Positions 15,974 to 24,817 of a DNA stretch of 60,961 nucleotides are shown piece after piece. Numbering within the stretch: position 1 is the stretch's first letter; each line of letters opens with the position of its first letter. Origin of the DNA: Mesorhizobium sp. ORS 3324 (GTDB lineage Bacteria > Pseudomonadota > Alphaproteobacteria > Rhizobiales > Rhizobiaceae); the NCBI GenBank assembly GCA_000824825.2, contig LM655201.1, forward strand, positions 59,484 through 120,444. Direction: 5' to 3'. A program made the position numbers and the translations under genes. The notes under the pieces are model-generated. The model had not been told where the DNA came from, ran no database searches, and was given only the letters and a program-made list of their open reading frames with translations.

Positions 15974-16867
15974 ATGAAGATATCGGGGTCCGATCTCCAC
16001 CTGTTTCGTGTCTTTGAAAGCGTGGTCCGCAACGGCGGCATGTCTGCAGCGCAGATGGAACTGTCGCTCAGCCAACCGACGGTCTCCAACCATCTGACCG
16101 CGCTCGAACAGCGGCTTGGCGTGAAATTATGTGAACGGGGGCGTCGCGGGTTTTCGCTGACGGAAGAGGGGCGCCGGGTTTACGAAATCAGTACCGAAAT
16201 CACCGGAATGCTGGATGCCAACTCAGCCCGGCTTTCGTGCCTCAGAAGCGCTTTGGCGGGAAAGGTCGGCGTCGGTATTGTCGACTGCATGGCGACCGAC
16301 CCAAGTTTCCGGATTTCTGACGCGATTGCCGAGCTGTCCGAAACCGCACCGGAGATCGAATTAAATCTCAAGATCATGCGGCCAAACGACATAACAAAGG
16401 CGGTGGCCGAAAACGACATAGACATTGGAATAGGTGGTTCAGACATCAAAGTCGCAAGCGTGAAATACCAGGTCATCTACCGAGAAGAGCATGCGGTATT
16501 TTGTGGGTCGACGCATCCGTTGTTTCACCGAAAAGAAGAGGCGATTACGAGTGCGGAATGCTACGGCCACCCCTGGGTACTCAGAGGCTATTGGTATGGA
16601 CGCCCCCGCTTTGAGAACTCGGTCGCAAACCGCGTAACTTTTGATATCGAGGCGCAGCTTTTGATGGTTCTGTCAGGCGCCTACCTCGGGGTCCTGCCGA
16701 TACATTTCGCGAGCTTGTTCGAACAGCAGGGGCGTCTGCGTCGACTTCCCATGCCCGATGAGGCCTATTTTGCCGACATTCAGGTCGCCACGCGCGCAGG
16801 CGAACGGGCTGCCAACGTCGCCTATGTCCGCGACGCGATCGTCAAGGCACACGGGATGCATTTGTAA
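15974..16867 (+). CDS. LysR-family transcriptional regulator
   Basis: A 297-residue LysR regulator: N-terminal winged helix-turn-helix at about 1-62 (FRVFESVVRNGGMSAAQMELSLSQPTVSNHLTALEQRLG as the core, shown in the order helix 1 to recognition helix) and a periplasmic-binding-protein-like effector domain from about 90. Codon use is more A/T-rich than most neighbours, for example around 16360-16440. It lies upstream of the kinase/aminotransferase fusion, same strand, 173 bases apart, and is its likely regulator. Start at ATG 15974, where family homology begins. Confidence 0.88.
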   Translation: MKISGSDLHLFRVFESVVRNGGMSAAQMELSLSQPTVSNHLTALEQRLGVKLCERGRRGFSLTEEGRRVYEISTEITGMLDANSARLSCLRSALAGKVGVGIVDCMATDPSFRISDAIAELSETAPEIELNLKIMRPNDITKAVAENDIDIGIGGSDIKVASVKYQVIYREEHAVFCGSTHPLFHRKEEAITSAECYGHPWVLRGYWYGRPRFENSVANRVTFDIEAQLLMVLSGAYLGVLPIHFASLFEQQGRLRRLPMPDEAYFADIQVATRAGERAANVAYVRDAIVKAHGMHL

Positions 16868-17040
16868 AAACCAATGTATCGGTTCTCTGAATGATATTCT
16901 TGCCGCGCCGGCAGAGGTCTAGGCTCTGGCACGGCTGGCGACGCGCAGGGCAAATGCCACCTGCGGAATTCCCTGCCAAACGTGCAGCAGCGACTTGGCC
17001 GCCGCGTCGAGCGTTTTGATCTTTGGCTTCAGGGTATGGA

Positions 17041-19416
17041 ATGAGCACAGACGCTCTGCTGCTTCGCAACCTTCCCAATTTTTCGCTGGAAGCGACAAGG
17101 CGCGTGGTCGCAACCCGTTACGGGATCGAGGGGACGTACAGCCAACTGGTCTCCGAGCGCGATCTATCCTGGCGGATCGAGGGCACCGATGGTCGCGACC
17201 TCGTCGTCAAGCTATCGAATGTAGGTGAACCTGAAGGCGTCGTTGATATGCAGGTCAAAGCCCTGAACCATATCTTCGAGCGCGATCCGGCCCTTCCAGT
17301 GCCTCGTGTTGTTCCCTCCCTCGCGGGTGCCCCCTATGATTGGATCGAGGACGAGCGCGGCTCCCGGCACATGGTGCGTGTGCTCACCTTCCTTCGTGGG
17401 AAGGTCATGGAGCAGGTTGAGGAAGCGTTTTCCGCCGCCACTCGGTTCAACATAGGCGCGATGGTAGGACGGCTTGCCTACGCGCTGCGCGATTTTTTTC
17501 ATCCATACGCGGGCAGCAATGCGCATCTCTGGGACATTTCACGTGCCCTGGCCTTGCGCACCCAGATAGCAAAGATCTCTGACGTCGGGCTTCGGCAATT
17601 GTGCGAGGAAATCTTCGATCGCGCCGAGCGCTTTACCCTTCCTCAACTGTCGAAGACGCGGCGGCAAGTCGTGCATCAGGATGCGCATGGCGGCAATATC
17701 CTGGTCGATCGCAATGACAGTACATCGCCGGTGGGTATCATCGATTTTGGCGACATGGGCTACAATTCCATTGTCGCGGACATTGTCACGGCCTCCGAGA
17801 CATTCTCGAAACATGATGACGATCCGATCGCCTACCTGTGCGACGTGACATCGGGTTTCGATTCAACATACCCGCTTGAAGAAATTGAGATCGATCTCCT
17901 TTTCGATGCGATGCTCCTGCGCCTCGCCATGGCTACCGTCATCGTCGAAGCGAGAGAAGCCACGGATGAATCCGGCATCCCGCACATCGAAAACGCCAGC
18001 CACTACCCTCGAATGATGGCGTTGCTGAGCCGTCAAGGTCGCGCACAGGCAGTCCGGCGCCTTCGTCAGGCATGCCGGTTTCCGGTGTATGGCGCCACGA
18101 GCAACGATGGCGAGCATCTCGCATATGACTATGACGGGCGCAGGCATGAGCGCGAAGCTCACCTGGGACCGATATGGCACTTCTACAACAGGCCACTGCA
18201 CATCACGCGCGCTCACGGAGCCTGGATGTATGCCGCCGACGGCGCCGCCTATCTGGATGTTTACAACAACGTCCCCCAGATCGGTCATTGCCATCCGCAC
18301 GTGGCCAAAGCGATCTACCGCCAGGCCAGCGCGTTGAACACCAATACCCGGTATATGTGCGACGTGGCGGTCGAGTACGCGGCGCGCCTGACTGCCGACC
18401 TGCCTGATCACCTCGACACCTGCATCTTCGTCAACTCGGGCAGCGAAGCCAACGACCTGGCGATGCAGATAGCCATGTCGCTCAGCAGGCACGACGGCGG
18501 TTTGATCGTTGACCAGGCTTACCATGGATGCACCGAGCTCACGTCGGCGCTTTCCAATGAAAGCTGGCGCCACCTTCCCGCCGGCGAGCATCCCAGACGG
18601 ATTGAAACCTTGATGGCCCCGGATATGTACAGGGGTCCCTTCGCCAACGACCCGCAAGCAGCGGCAAAGTACGCTGCCGACGCCGACCGGGCGATAGCCA
18701 CCCTGCGCGAAAGAGGCCACCGGCCGGCGGCATTCATGGTCGACACCGCCCTGTGTTCGAGCGGCGTGCTGCGGGCGCCTGAAAACTATTTCAACCTCGT
18801 TGCGGAAAAGGTCCGATCGGCGGGCGGATTCGTCATTGCGGACGAGGTGCAGGCCGGTTGTGGCCGCATGGGAAGCATTTGGGGGTTCAGAGCAAACGGG
18901 CTCAAGGACGACAATGTCGACTTCATAACGATGGGCAAACCGGTTGGAAATGGCCACCCTCTCGGCGTCGTCATTCTCAGTTCAGCACTCATGAGGCGGT
19001 TCCTCAACGGCACCTTCCCGCAGTTGTTCAGCACCTTCGGCGGCAACACCGTCGCATGCGCGGCCGGCATGGCCGTTCTGGACGTCATCGAGCGGGAAGA
19101 CCTGATCAGGCGGAGCGCCGCCATCGGAGATTATCTGCGGCAGGAGCTTAGGCGTCTGGCCGAACGGCACGCCATCATCGGCGACGTGCGCGGACTTGGA
19201 ATGATGACCGGCGTCGAACTGGTGACGGATCGTCTCACAAAGGAACCGGCCGTGACACAAACCGAGCGGCTTGTCGAAGACATGCTTGCCCGAAACGTCC
19301 TCATAGGAAAGGGCACGCCCAACAGCCTCAAGCTGCGCCCGCCACTGATCTGGTCGCGAAACGAGGTCGACATTTTCGTCAGCGCCTTCGACGACAGTTT
19401 GAGAAGCCAGCAATGA
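17041..19416 (+). CDS. Fused APH-type kinase / class III PLP enzyme (probable amino-alcohol kinase plus phospho-lyase)
   Basis: A 791-residue two-domain enzyme. Residues 1 to about 340 form an aminoglycoside-phosphotransferase-fold kinase with the catalytic loop HQDAHGGN (D214, N219) and metal-binding DFG (D235). Residues about 370-791 form a class III aminotransferase-fold PLP enzyme with D601 in IADEVQAGCGR and the PLP lysine K633 in TMGKPVGNG. In animals, separate kinases and PLP ammoniophospholyases of these families act in sequence on 5-hydroxylysine or phosphoethanolamine. A fusion suggests the same two steps on one chain; the substrate is unknown. Larger relatives carry a peptidase-like domain in between, absent here. 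ATG 17041 chosen over an in-frame TTG at 17023. Confidence 0.85.
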   Translation: MSTDALLLRNLPNFSLEATRRVVATRYGIEGTYSQLVSERDLSWRIEGTDGRDLVVKLSNVGEPEGVVDMQVKALNHIFERDPALPVPRVVPSLAGAPYDWIEDERGSRHMVRVLTFLRGKVMEQVEEAFSAATRFNIGAMVGRLAYALRDFFHPYAGSNAHLWDISRALALRTQIAKISDVGLRQLCEEIFDRAERFTLPQLSKTRRQVVHQDAHGGNILVDRNDSTSPVGIIDFGDMGYNSIVADIVTASETFSKHDDDPIAYLCDVTSGFDSTYPLEEIEIDLLFDAMLLRLAMATVIVEAREATDESGIPHIENASHYPRMMALLSRQGRAQAVRRLRQACRFPVYGATSNDGEHLAYDYDGRRHEREAHLGPIWHFYNRPLHITRAHGAWMYAADGAAYLDVYNNVPQIGHCHPHVAKAIYRQASALNTNTRYMCDVAVEYAARLTADLPDHLDTCIFVNSGSEANDLAMQIAMSLSRHDGGLIVDQAYHGCTELTSALSNESWRHLPAGEHPRRIETLMAPDMYRGPFANDPQAAAKYAADADRAIATLRERGHRPAAFMVDTALCSSGVLRAPENYFNLVAEKVRSAGGFVIADEVQAGCGRMGSIWGFRANGLKDDNVDFITMGKPVGNGHPLGVVILSSALMRRFLNGTFPQLFSTFGGNTVACAAGMAVLDVIEREDLIRRSAAIGDYLRQELRRLAERHAIIGDVRGLGMMTGVELVTDRLTKEPAVTQTERLVEDMLARNVLIGKGTPNSLKLRPPLIWSRNEVDIFVSAFDDSLRSQQ

Positions 19417-19719
19417 ACCCTGCCAGGCACCCACCTGGAAATGATCTCTTGGGCTGAAAGGCCCTGGCTTACTTCTCCGTCCCCGGAATTGCGCTCAGCA
19501 CTGCGCACTGGCCGCTGCGAACAGCCGCCCGTTTCTGCCGTACTGCAGTGTGAAACCGCACCCTTAACCCCGCAGATTTCCTCGTACGGCGAGCGCGCCG
19601 GTTCTATAAGCCTTTGATTGCAGATGGTTATCTCGAACAGTAACTACGTCAGGAGCCAGGATCTCTTCGGGCGCCGGATCGACCTGCATCACCTGCAGGA
19701 CTCACTCTGACGGCCGCCG
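19417..19719. other. 303-bp gene-free gap with a tRNA remnant
   Basis: No convincing reading frame or terminator. The only structure I see is the tRNA-Arg-like fragment at 19648-19674, near the right edge. The gap separates the convergent fusion enzyme and MFS genes. Confidence 0.6.
19648..19674 (+). repeat. Degenerate direct repeat of the tRNA-Arg 3' end (possible att remnant)
   Basis: Matches tRNA-Arg bases 15702-15728 at 23 of 27 positions, as GTCAGGAG, five variable bases, then a perfect 14-base run ATCTCTTCGGGCGC. The preceding ACTACG also matches the anticodon region, with about ten bases missing. Same orientation as the tRNA, 3946 bp away. Confidence 0.6.
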
Positions 19720-20886
19720 TCAAAGTCGGTTCGCGATCGCGAACAACGGCAGCGAAGCGAGTTGCACGGCGACTGCAAAGACGACCAAGGCAACGAGCGA
19801 CTGCTCATAGAGCAATCCCGTTGCCACGCTGCCGAACAGCCAACCCACGCCATACCCCACGTAGAACAAACCGAACGCCAGATTGCGCCTGGCCTCCGGC
19901 AGCACGCTGGCGATAAGCACCTTGAGGAGGGTGTCCTGTGCGGCGTAGCCGATCCCCCACAACACCATCCCCACAAGGACGAGGAAGAAGCCTCCCAGGA
20001 AGACAAAGGGAGCGAAAAGCGAGGAAAGACAGACTGCGACGAGCACCACCGGCAGGCCGATCCGGTCATATAACCTGCCGAAAACGACACTCGCGACGAC
20101 GCCGCAGCCAGTTGAAAAAGCCAGCAATACGGGTATCCAGTGCCCGGCGACAATTCTGGCGCTGGACAGGTGGAACGAGATCAGCTCGAAGCTCATCAGG
20201 CCGGCAGCGAAGAACGCACCGGCGAGCATATAGAGCCAGTAGGAAGTCGTGAATCCGGTCGCCGGCGCGGTGCGGCCTTGTTCGAGACGGTAAGGAATTG
20301 GAAAACCGAACCGCGCCGCCGTCAGCGAGGCAAGTGCGAGAAGGGCGGAGATCAGCAGCAATGCATATGCCGTTTCGTAACTGCCCTTTAGAAAGAGGAC
20401 GAGTGAGACGAAGAGAGGCCCTATTGTCGCGCCGGTCTCGTCGAGGGCTGTATTGAGACCGTAGACCCAGCCCCTGCCGTGCTTGCCGGTGGTGTACGAC
20501 AACATTGCCTCGACCGTCGGTTTGCGCATGGCGCGGCCGACGCGCTCGGCAAGCACCAGGACAGCCGCAATCTGCCAGCTTCCCGCAATAGCCATTGCCG
20601 GTACCGCGAGAAGGTTGATTGCATACCCGATGAAAGTGATGAGCCAGTATCTTCCCGTCTTGTCCGCGATGTAACCGGCCACGGAGCGCATGCTGTAGCC
20701 GAGGAACTCGCCTGCGCCTGCGATGATGCTTACGGCTGCGGCGTTAGCCCCAAGTGTACCGAGGAACGGACCGTTGACGCTTGCGCCGCCTTCGTAGGTC
20801 CAGTCGCCGAACAGGTTCACGATGCCCATGATCAGCACGAACCGGAATGCCGTCGAGTCGGAAAGCATAGCGACGGGGTTCTTCAT
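19720..20886 (-). CDS. MFS transporter
   Basis: A 388-residue, 12-TM major facilitator protein. The first half has a typical loop 2-3 (YSMRSVAGYIADKTGRYW) and the second a motif-A-like repeat (VVASVVFGRLYDRIGLPVV). Start set at ATG 20886 (MKNPVAML), since upstream in-frame residues are Arg-rich and unlike a membrane N-terminus. It faces the kinase/aminotransferase fusion across the tRNA-remnant gap and may lie outside that segment. Substrate unknown. Confidence 0.82.
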   Translation of the reverse strand: MKNPVAMLSDSTAFRFVLIMGIVNLFGDWTYEGGASVNGPFLGTLGANAAAVSIIAGAGEFLGYSMRSVAGYIADKTGRYWLITFIGYAINLLAVPAMAIAGSWQIAAVLVLAERVGRAMRKPTVEAMLSYTTGKHGRGWVYGLNTALDETGATIGPLFVSLVLFLKGSYETAYALLLISALLALASLTAARFGFPIPYRLEQGRTAPATGFTTSYWLYMLAGAFFAAGLMSFELISFHLSSARIVAGHWIPVLLAFSTGCGVVASVVFGRLYDRIGLPVVLVAVCLSSLFAPFVFLGGFFLVLVGMVLWGIGYAAQDTLLKVLIASVLPEARRNLAFGLFYVGYGVGWLFGSVATGLLYEQSLVALVVFAVAVQLASLPLFAIANRL

Positions 20887-20971
20887 GACGATACCCGATC
20901 GGTTCGGACGAGCAACATGGCGGAACCGACACTCCGCCGGCATTTATCGGCGGCAGCTCGGGCGTGCGTGT

Positions 20972-21355
20972 TCAGCGGCCCGCGGGCTGAAACAGCTCGA
21001 CGAGATTGCCAGAGGGATCGACCAGCAGGACCTGCGAGCCGCCTGGGCCCGTGACGACGTCGTTTCGCAACTGCACGCCTTCGGCCTGCAGCCGCGAGAC
21101 TTCGGCGGCAAGATCCTCCACGATCAGGTGGATCCGGTTCCAGCCGCCGGGTGCAGGCTGGGCGCCGTCGCGCATGGGGCGCGCCGCCGAGCTGGTCGGG
21201 CCGCTGAGCAGCAGCCGAAGCGAGCCGAGCGCGACGTCGGCGAAGGCAGGGGCATGATTGGAAAGGACCGAGAAGCCGAGGTGCCGGGTGTACCACGAGA
21301 TGGAAGCCTCGACATCGTCGACAAGGTAGCGGACGTTGACTGTTGTGGATGGCAT
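20972..21355 (-). CDS. VOC-superfamily (glyoxalase/bleomycin-resistance fold) protein
   Basis: A 127-residue single vicinal-oxygen-chelate domain: beta-alpha-beta-beta-beta modules starting VRYLVDDVEASISWYTRHLGF and closing with LLVDPSGNLVELFQP. Metal ligands would come from the H in RIHLIV and the E in LVELF. Proteins of this size act as dimers, as lyases, dioxygenases or drug-binding proteins; nothing here selects among them. ATG 21355 is supported by GTGAGGA five to ten bases upstream. It lies between the MFS gene and an aldo/keto reductase, all on the minus strand. Confidence 0.85.
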   Translation of the reverse strand: MPSTTVNVRYLVDDVEASISWYTRHLGFSVLSNHAPAFADVALGSLRLLLSGPTSSAARPMRDGAQPAPGGWNRIHLIVEDLAAEVSRLQAEGVQLRNDVVTGPGGSQVLLVDPSGNLVELFQPAGR

Positions 21356-21405
21356 CTGTTCCTCACTGAGTTGAGCCTGGCCCGCCGCCATCGCTCCGCC
21401 AAGAA

Positions 21406-21451
21406 CCTAAAGCGCATGGAGCGAATCTGAAAGATCGCGACGCGCTTTAGG
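21406..21451. repeat. Palindromic repeat with 10-bp perfect inverted ends
   Basis: CCTAAAGCGC (21406-21415) and GCGCTTTAGG (21442-21451) enclose GATCTTTCAGATTC-like text on the minus strand. I recognise this as the style of small intergenic palindromes common in rhizobia; copy number cannot be judged here. Confidence 0.65.
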
Positions 21452-21535
21452 CCAGGCGATCACCCCGCAGAACGAGATGATCCCCTGCCGTATTGCTCGG
21501 ACCAGTGGTCCGAGATCTCAGGACCAGCGGAGCCT

Positions 21536-22495
21536 TTAGGCCTGCATCTCTTTTTCCCACCAGCCGCGGGTGTTCACGTTGGCGGCCTCGGCGAGAGCTT
21601 CCAGCTCGCCAATCTCGTCGCTGGAGAGCGTCATACCGGTGGCTCGGACCAGGCCAGCGACGTAGTTGGGCTTGGTGACGCCTATGATCGGCGTCGCGCC
21701 CTTGGCGATGGCCCAAGCTGTCGCGACATCGGGAGCTGCTGCACTTTGGCTCTGGCCGATCGAGGCAAGCTTGTCCGTCAGCGCCTTCAGTTGAGGCAGC
21801 ATGCCATTGTAAGCCTTCGCCCGGCTGCTGCCTTCCGGCAGCGGGTTCTGCGGACTGTACTTGCCGGTCAAGGCGCCCTGTTCGAGCACCATATAGGCGA
21901 AAAACGGGATGCCCTGGTTGCGGCAGTAGGCCAGGATGCCGGCATCCTCGGAGCTGCGGTAGAGGAGGCTATAGTGGTTCTGGACGGCCTCGACCCGGAA
22001 CCCGGCTTTGCCCAGGATCTGGTTGGCGAGGTCGATTTCACTCAGGTTGTGATTCGAGACGCCCACATGTTTGACCTTCCCGCTCTTCAGCAACGGGATC
22101 AGAAGCGGAGTCCACCGCGCCACATCTGCTGGATTGTGAATCCAATAGAGGTCGATGTAGTCGGTGCCGAGGCGTGCCAGGCTTTGCTCCAGCATGTCCG
22201 CCACAGGATCTTCGCCGACTCCCGCGGCCTGCGGGGTGAACTTCGTGGAGAGCTGGTAGTCGCTGCGGGCGTAGCGCTTCAGGACCTCCCCGAGTACGGT
22301 CTCTGAACGGCCCATGCCGTATACCACGGCGGTGTCCCACAGGGTGAAGCCGGCCGCATGCGCCTTGTCCGCGACCTCTTCCAGGCCAGCCCGAGTGAGC
22401 GGGCTGCCGAAATAACCGTCGCCAGTCTCGCCGCTGTCGCCCCAAGCCCAGGTCCCCAGTGCGACCGTGGGGATCTTCAGATTATCGGTTGTCAT
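21536..22495 (-). CDS. Aldo/keto reductase
   Basis: A 319-residue NAD(P)H-dependent reductase of aldehydes and ketones with the TIM-barrel family's catalytic tetrad: D and Y in LWDTAVVYGMGRSE, K in LSTKFTP, and H in DLYWIHNP. The cofactor-binding C-terminal part follows (GATPIIGVTKPNYV). It is divergent from an AraC-type regulator, an arrangement typical of aldehyde-responsive reductases such as the E. coli YqhC system. Substrate is not evident. Confidence 0.92.
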   Translation of the reverse strand: MTTDNLKIPTVALGTWAWGDSGETGDGYFGSPLTRAGLEEVADKAHAAGFTLWDTAVVYGMGRSETVLGEVLKRYARSDYQLSTKFTPQAAGVGEDPVADMLEQSLARLGTDYIDLYWIHNPADVARWTPLLIPLLKSGKVKHVGVSNHNLSEIDLANQILGKAGFRVEAVQNHYSLLYRSSEDAGILAYCRNQGIPFFAYMVLEQGALTGKYSPQNPLPEGSSRAKAYNGMLPQLKALTDKLASIGQSQSAAAPDVATAWAIAKGATPIIGVTKPNYVAGLVRATGMTLSSDEIGELEALAEAANVNTRGWWEKEMQA

Positions 22496-22674
22496 GTTCG
22501 CTCCATACTTTGTTCACTTGTCCTGCGGCTCGGTTTGCCTTGACCAGAGCCTGCTGACACTATGATGTGCGGCGACGCCGAACCGTTAGCCCGATGCGCC
22601 GGGATTACTGCCTAATCCTCCAGAAGTCGCGTTTCGCATTGCCGCCCTTCCGCGCGCGTGCGATGGTCCGTTTC

Positions 22675-23571
22675 ATGGAAACATGGACTGAAATCGCAGC
22701 CGTGATTGCCCGGCACGCATCAAGGGATGGCTTCCACGCCACCCCCATCGAACGTGTGACGATTGCTCGATCCTCCACGGTGACGATGCCGATGCCGAAT
22801 GTTTACCGGCCGCAACTGTGCCTCGTCGCGCAGGGGCAAAAGGAGGTCACGCTGGGCGACCGCGTGTTCAGATATGCACCGGGCCGCTATGGGATCGTGA
22901 CCCACGACCTGCCGGTGACGGGCCAGGTGATCGAGGCGACGCCTGACAAGCCCTATCTCTGCCTGTTCCTCGATTTCGATCCGGTCATGCTGGGGCAGTT
23001 GGCGCTGCGCGTGCCGCCGCCGCGAGCGCCCTCTCCGCCCATAGGCAAGACGGTGTCCGACGCCGGCGCCAGTCTGCTCGACGCGGTGCTGCGCCTCGTG
23101 CGCCTGCTCGACGATGCGGCGGCGCTGCCCGTGCTCGGGCCGCTTGCCGAGCAGGAAATTCTCTATCGCCTGCTCGCCGGCCCGGACGGTGCCAGGATGC
23201 GCCACATCACCTCCGGCCAGGGTCGGGTGGCCCAGGTCGGCCGTGCCATCGCGTGGATCGGGCAGAACTTCCGGGAACGGTTAAGCATCGAGCGGCTTGC
23301 CGCGGAAGTAGGCATGAGTCCGTCGAGCCTGCACGAGCATTTCCGCGCCGTGACGGCGATGACGCCGCTGCAATTCCAGAAGCAGCTCAGGCTCCAGGAC
23401 GCGCGCAGCCTGATGCTGGTCCAGGACGTCGACGCCACGACTGCCGCCTTCCACGTGGGTTACGAAAGCCCCTCGCAGTTCACTCGCGAATATCGCCGCC
23501 ACTTTGGAGAACCGCCGGCGCGCGACATAGCCCGCTTGCGCGCGTCGCCGGGCTTGGCCGTGGTAGTTTGA
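22675..23571 (+). CDS. AraC-family regulator with AraC_N domain
   Basis: A 298-residue regulator with the N-terminal cupin-like AraC_N domain (PQLCLVAQGQKEVTLGDRVF, then YGIVTHDLPVTG) and two C-terminal helix-turn-helix motifs (LAAEVGMSPSSLHEHFRAVT and AFHVGYESPSQFTREYRRHF). This subfamily commonly controls a divergent alcohol or aldehyde reductase, matching the aldo/keto reductase across a 179-bp gap. Start chosen at ATG 22675 (METWTEI), where family similarity begins; upstream residues are Arg-rich. Confidence 0.87.
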   Translation: METWTEIAAVIARHASRDGFHATPIERVTIARSSTVTMPMPNVYRPQLCLVAQGQKEVTLGDRVFRYAPGRYGIVTHDLPVTGQVIEATPDKPYLCLFLDFDPVMLGQLALRVPPPRAPSPPIGKTVSDAGASLLDAVLRLVRLLDDAAALPVLGPLAEQEILYRLLAGPDGARMRHITSGQGRVAQVGRAIAWIGQNFRERLSIERLAAEVGMSPSSLHEHFRAVTAMTPLQFQKQLRLQDARSLMLVQDVDATTAAFHVGYESPSQFTREYRRHFGEPPARDIARLRASPGLAVVV

Positions 23572-23793
23572 GTTCAGCCTGCCGATGTCGGCGCATTGAC
23601 GTCTAATCCAAAGATCGCCCCTTGAGCGACGTGGCCTGAAATCCAAATGCGTCTACGTTGGATAAGTCCTGCAAGGGCTTCGAAAGCTGCGCGAGCGGGA
23701 ATTCGCAGCCCCCATTCCCAGGCCGACTAAGCCCGCGGGAGACGAGCGACAGCCCAGACCGCAAGTGCCGCCCGTGGGGATACCGCGCCGCGC

Positions 23794-24693
23794 CTAAGAT
23801 CGTTGGCGATAGTGTCGCACATGGTCGATGAGCGCCCTCAGCTTCGGCGTCACGGTGTGGCGGCTCGGGAAGTACAGGAAAAAGCCGGCGAAGGGCGGCA
23901 ACCAGTCGGAGAGGATCGAGACGAGCTCGCCGCGCTCGAGATGGGGCCGGAAGGTTTGTTCCATGCCGAAGGTAATGCCCCCGCCGGCGAGCGCAGTGCG
24001 GATCATCAGGAGCATGTCGTTGGTGGTGATCTGCGGTTCGACGGAGACGTCGAAGGCGCGGCCGTCCTTCTCGAATTCCCAGCGATAGGGTGCGGTGTGC
24101 GGCTGCGGCCGCCAGCCGATACAGCGGTGGCGGACGAGATCGTGCGGGTGCTCTGGCGTGCCGTGGCGCGCAAGATAGTCCGGCGTCGCCACCGCGACCT
24201 GGCACTGGTCGCCGGTCAGCGGCACCGCGATCATGTCACGCTCGATGACCTCGCCGAGGCGCACGCCGGCGTCGAAGCCGGCCGCGATGATGTCGAATTC
24301 CAGATCGGTCACCGTCACGTCGAGGGTGACGCCGGGATGCGCCTCGCTGAAGGAGGCGATCAGCGGTCCGGACAGGAACTCCTCGGCGATCGAGGTGGCA
24401 GCGATCCGCAGGAGACCGCGGGGCTGCTCCGCCGAGCCGGACGCCGCTTCGAGGGCGTTCGCGATCTCGGCCAATGGTGCCGAGACCTGGGCCAGGAAGC
24501 GCTCGCCGGCCTCGGTCAGGCGCACGCTGCGGGTGGTGCGCAGGAACAGCGCCTGGCCGAGCGCGGTCTCCAGCCGCCGCACGCCTTGGCTTACCGCCGA
24601 GCGCGTTATCCCAAGCCGGTCGGCCGCAGCTCGGAAATTGCCCGTCTCCGCCACCGCGGCGAACAGGGTGAGGAGGTTGAGATCAATCTGCAT
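23794..24693 (-). CDS. LysR-family transcriptional regulator
   Basis: A 299-residue LysR regulator. The N-terminal helix-turn-helix is textbook (LLTLFAAVAETGNFRAAADR then LGITRSAVSQGVRRLETALG) and the effector domain ends in PSRHTVTPKLRALIDHVRHY, typical of the subgroup that controls divergent oxidoreductase genes. It is divergent from two SDR genes across a 124-bp gap, so it likely governs them in response to a small molecule. The 222 bp downstream, to the convergent AraC gene, are empty. Confidence 0.9.
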   Translation of the reverse strand: MQIDLNLLTLFAAVAETGNFRAAADRLGITRSAVSQGVRRLETALGQALFLRTTRSVRLTEAGERFLAQVSAPLAEIANALEAASGSAEQPRGLLRIAATSIAEEFLSGPLIASFSEAHPGVTLDVTVTDLEFDIIAAGFDAGVRLGEVIERDMIAVPLTGDQCQVAVATPDYLARHGTPEHPHDLVRHRCIGWRPQPHTAPYRWEFEKDGRAFDVSVEPQITTNDMLLMIRTALAGGGITFGMEQTFRPHLERGELVSILSDWLPPFAGFFLYFPSRHTVTPKLRALIDHVRHYRQRS

Positions 24694-24817
24694 TGGTTAG
24701 CGCTCCTAACCATAAGGTCCAGTTCGCGGCAAGTTAAATCGACAGCGGGCGATTGCTACCTCCCGGCCATTGATTGCGGGCGCACGGGTGCGCTCCGCCA
24801 GCACCACGGAGACAACA

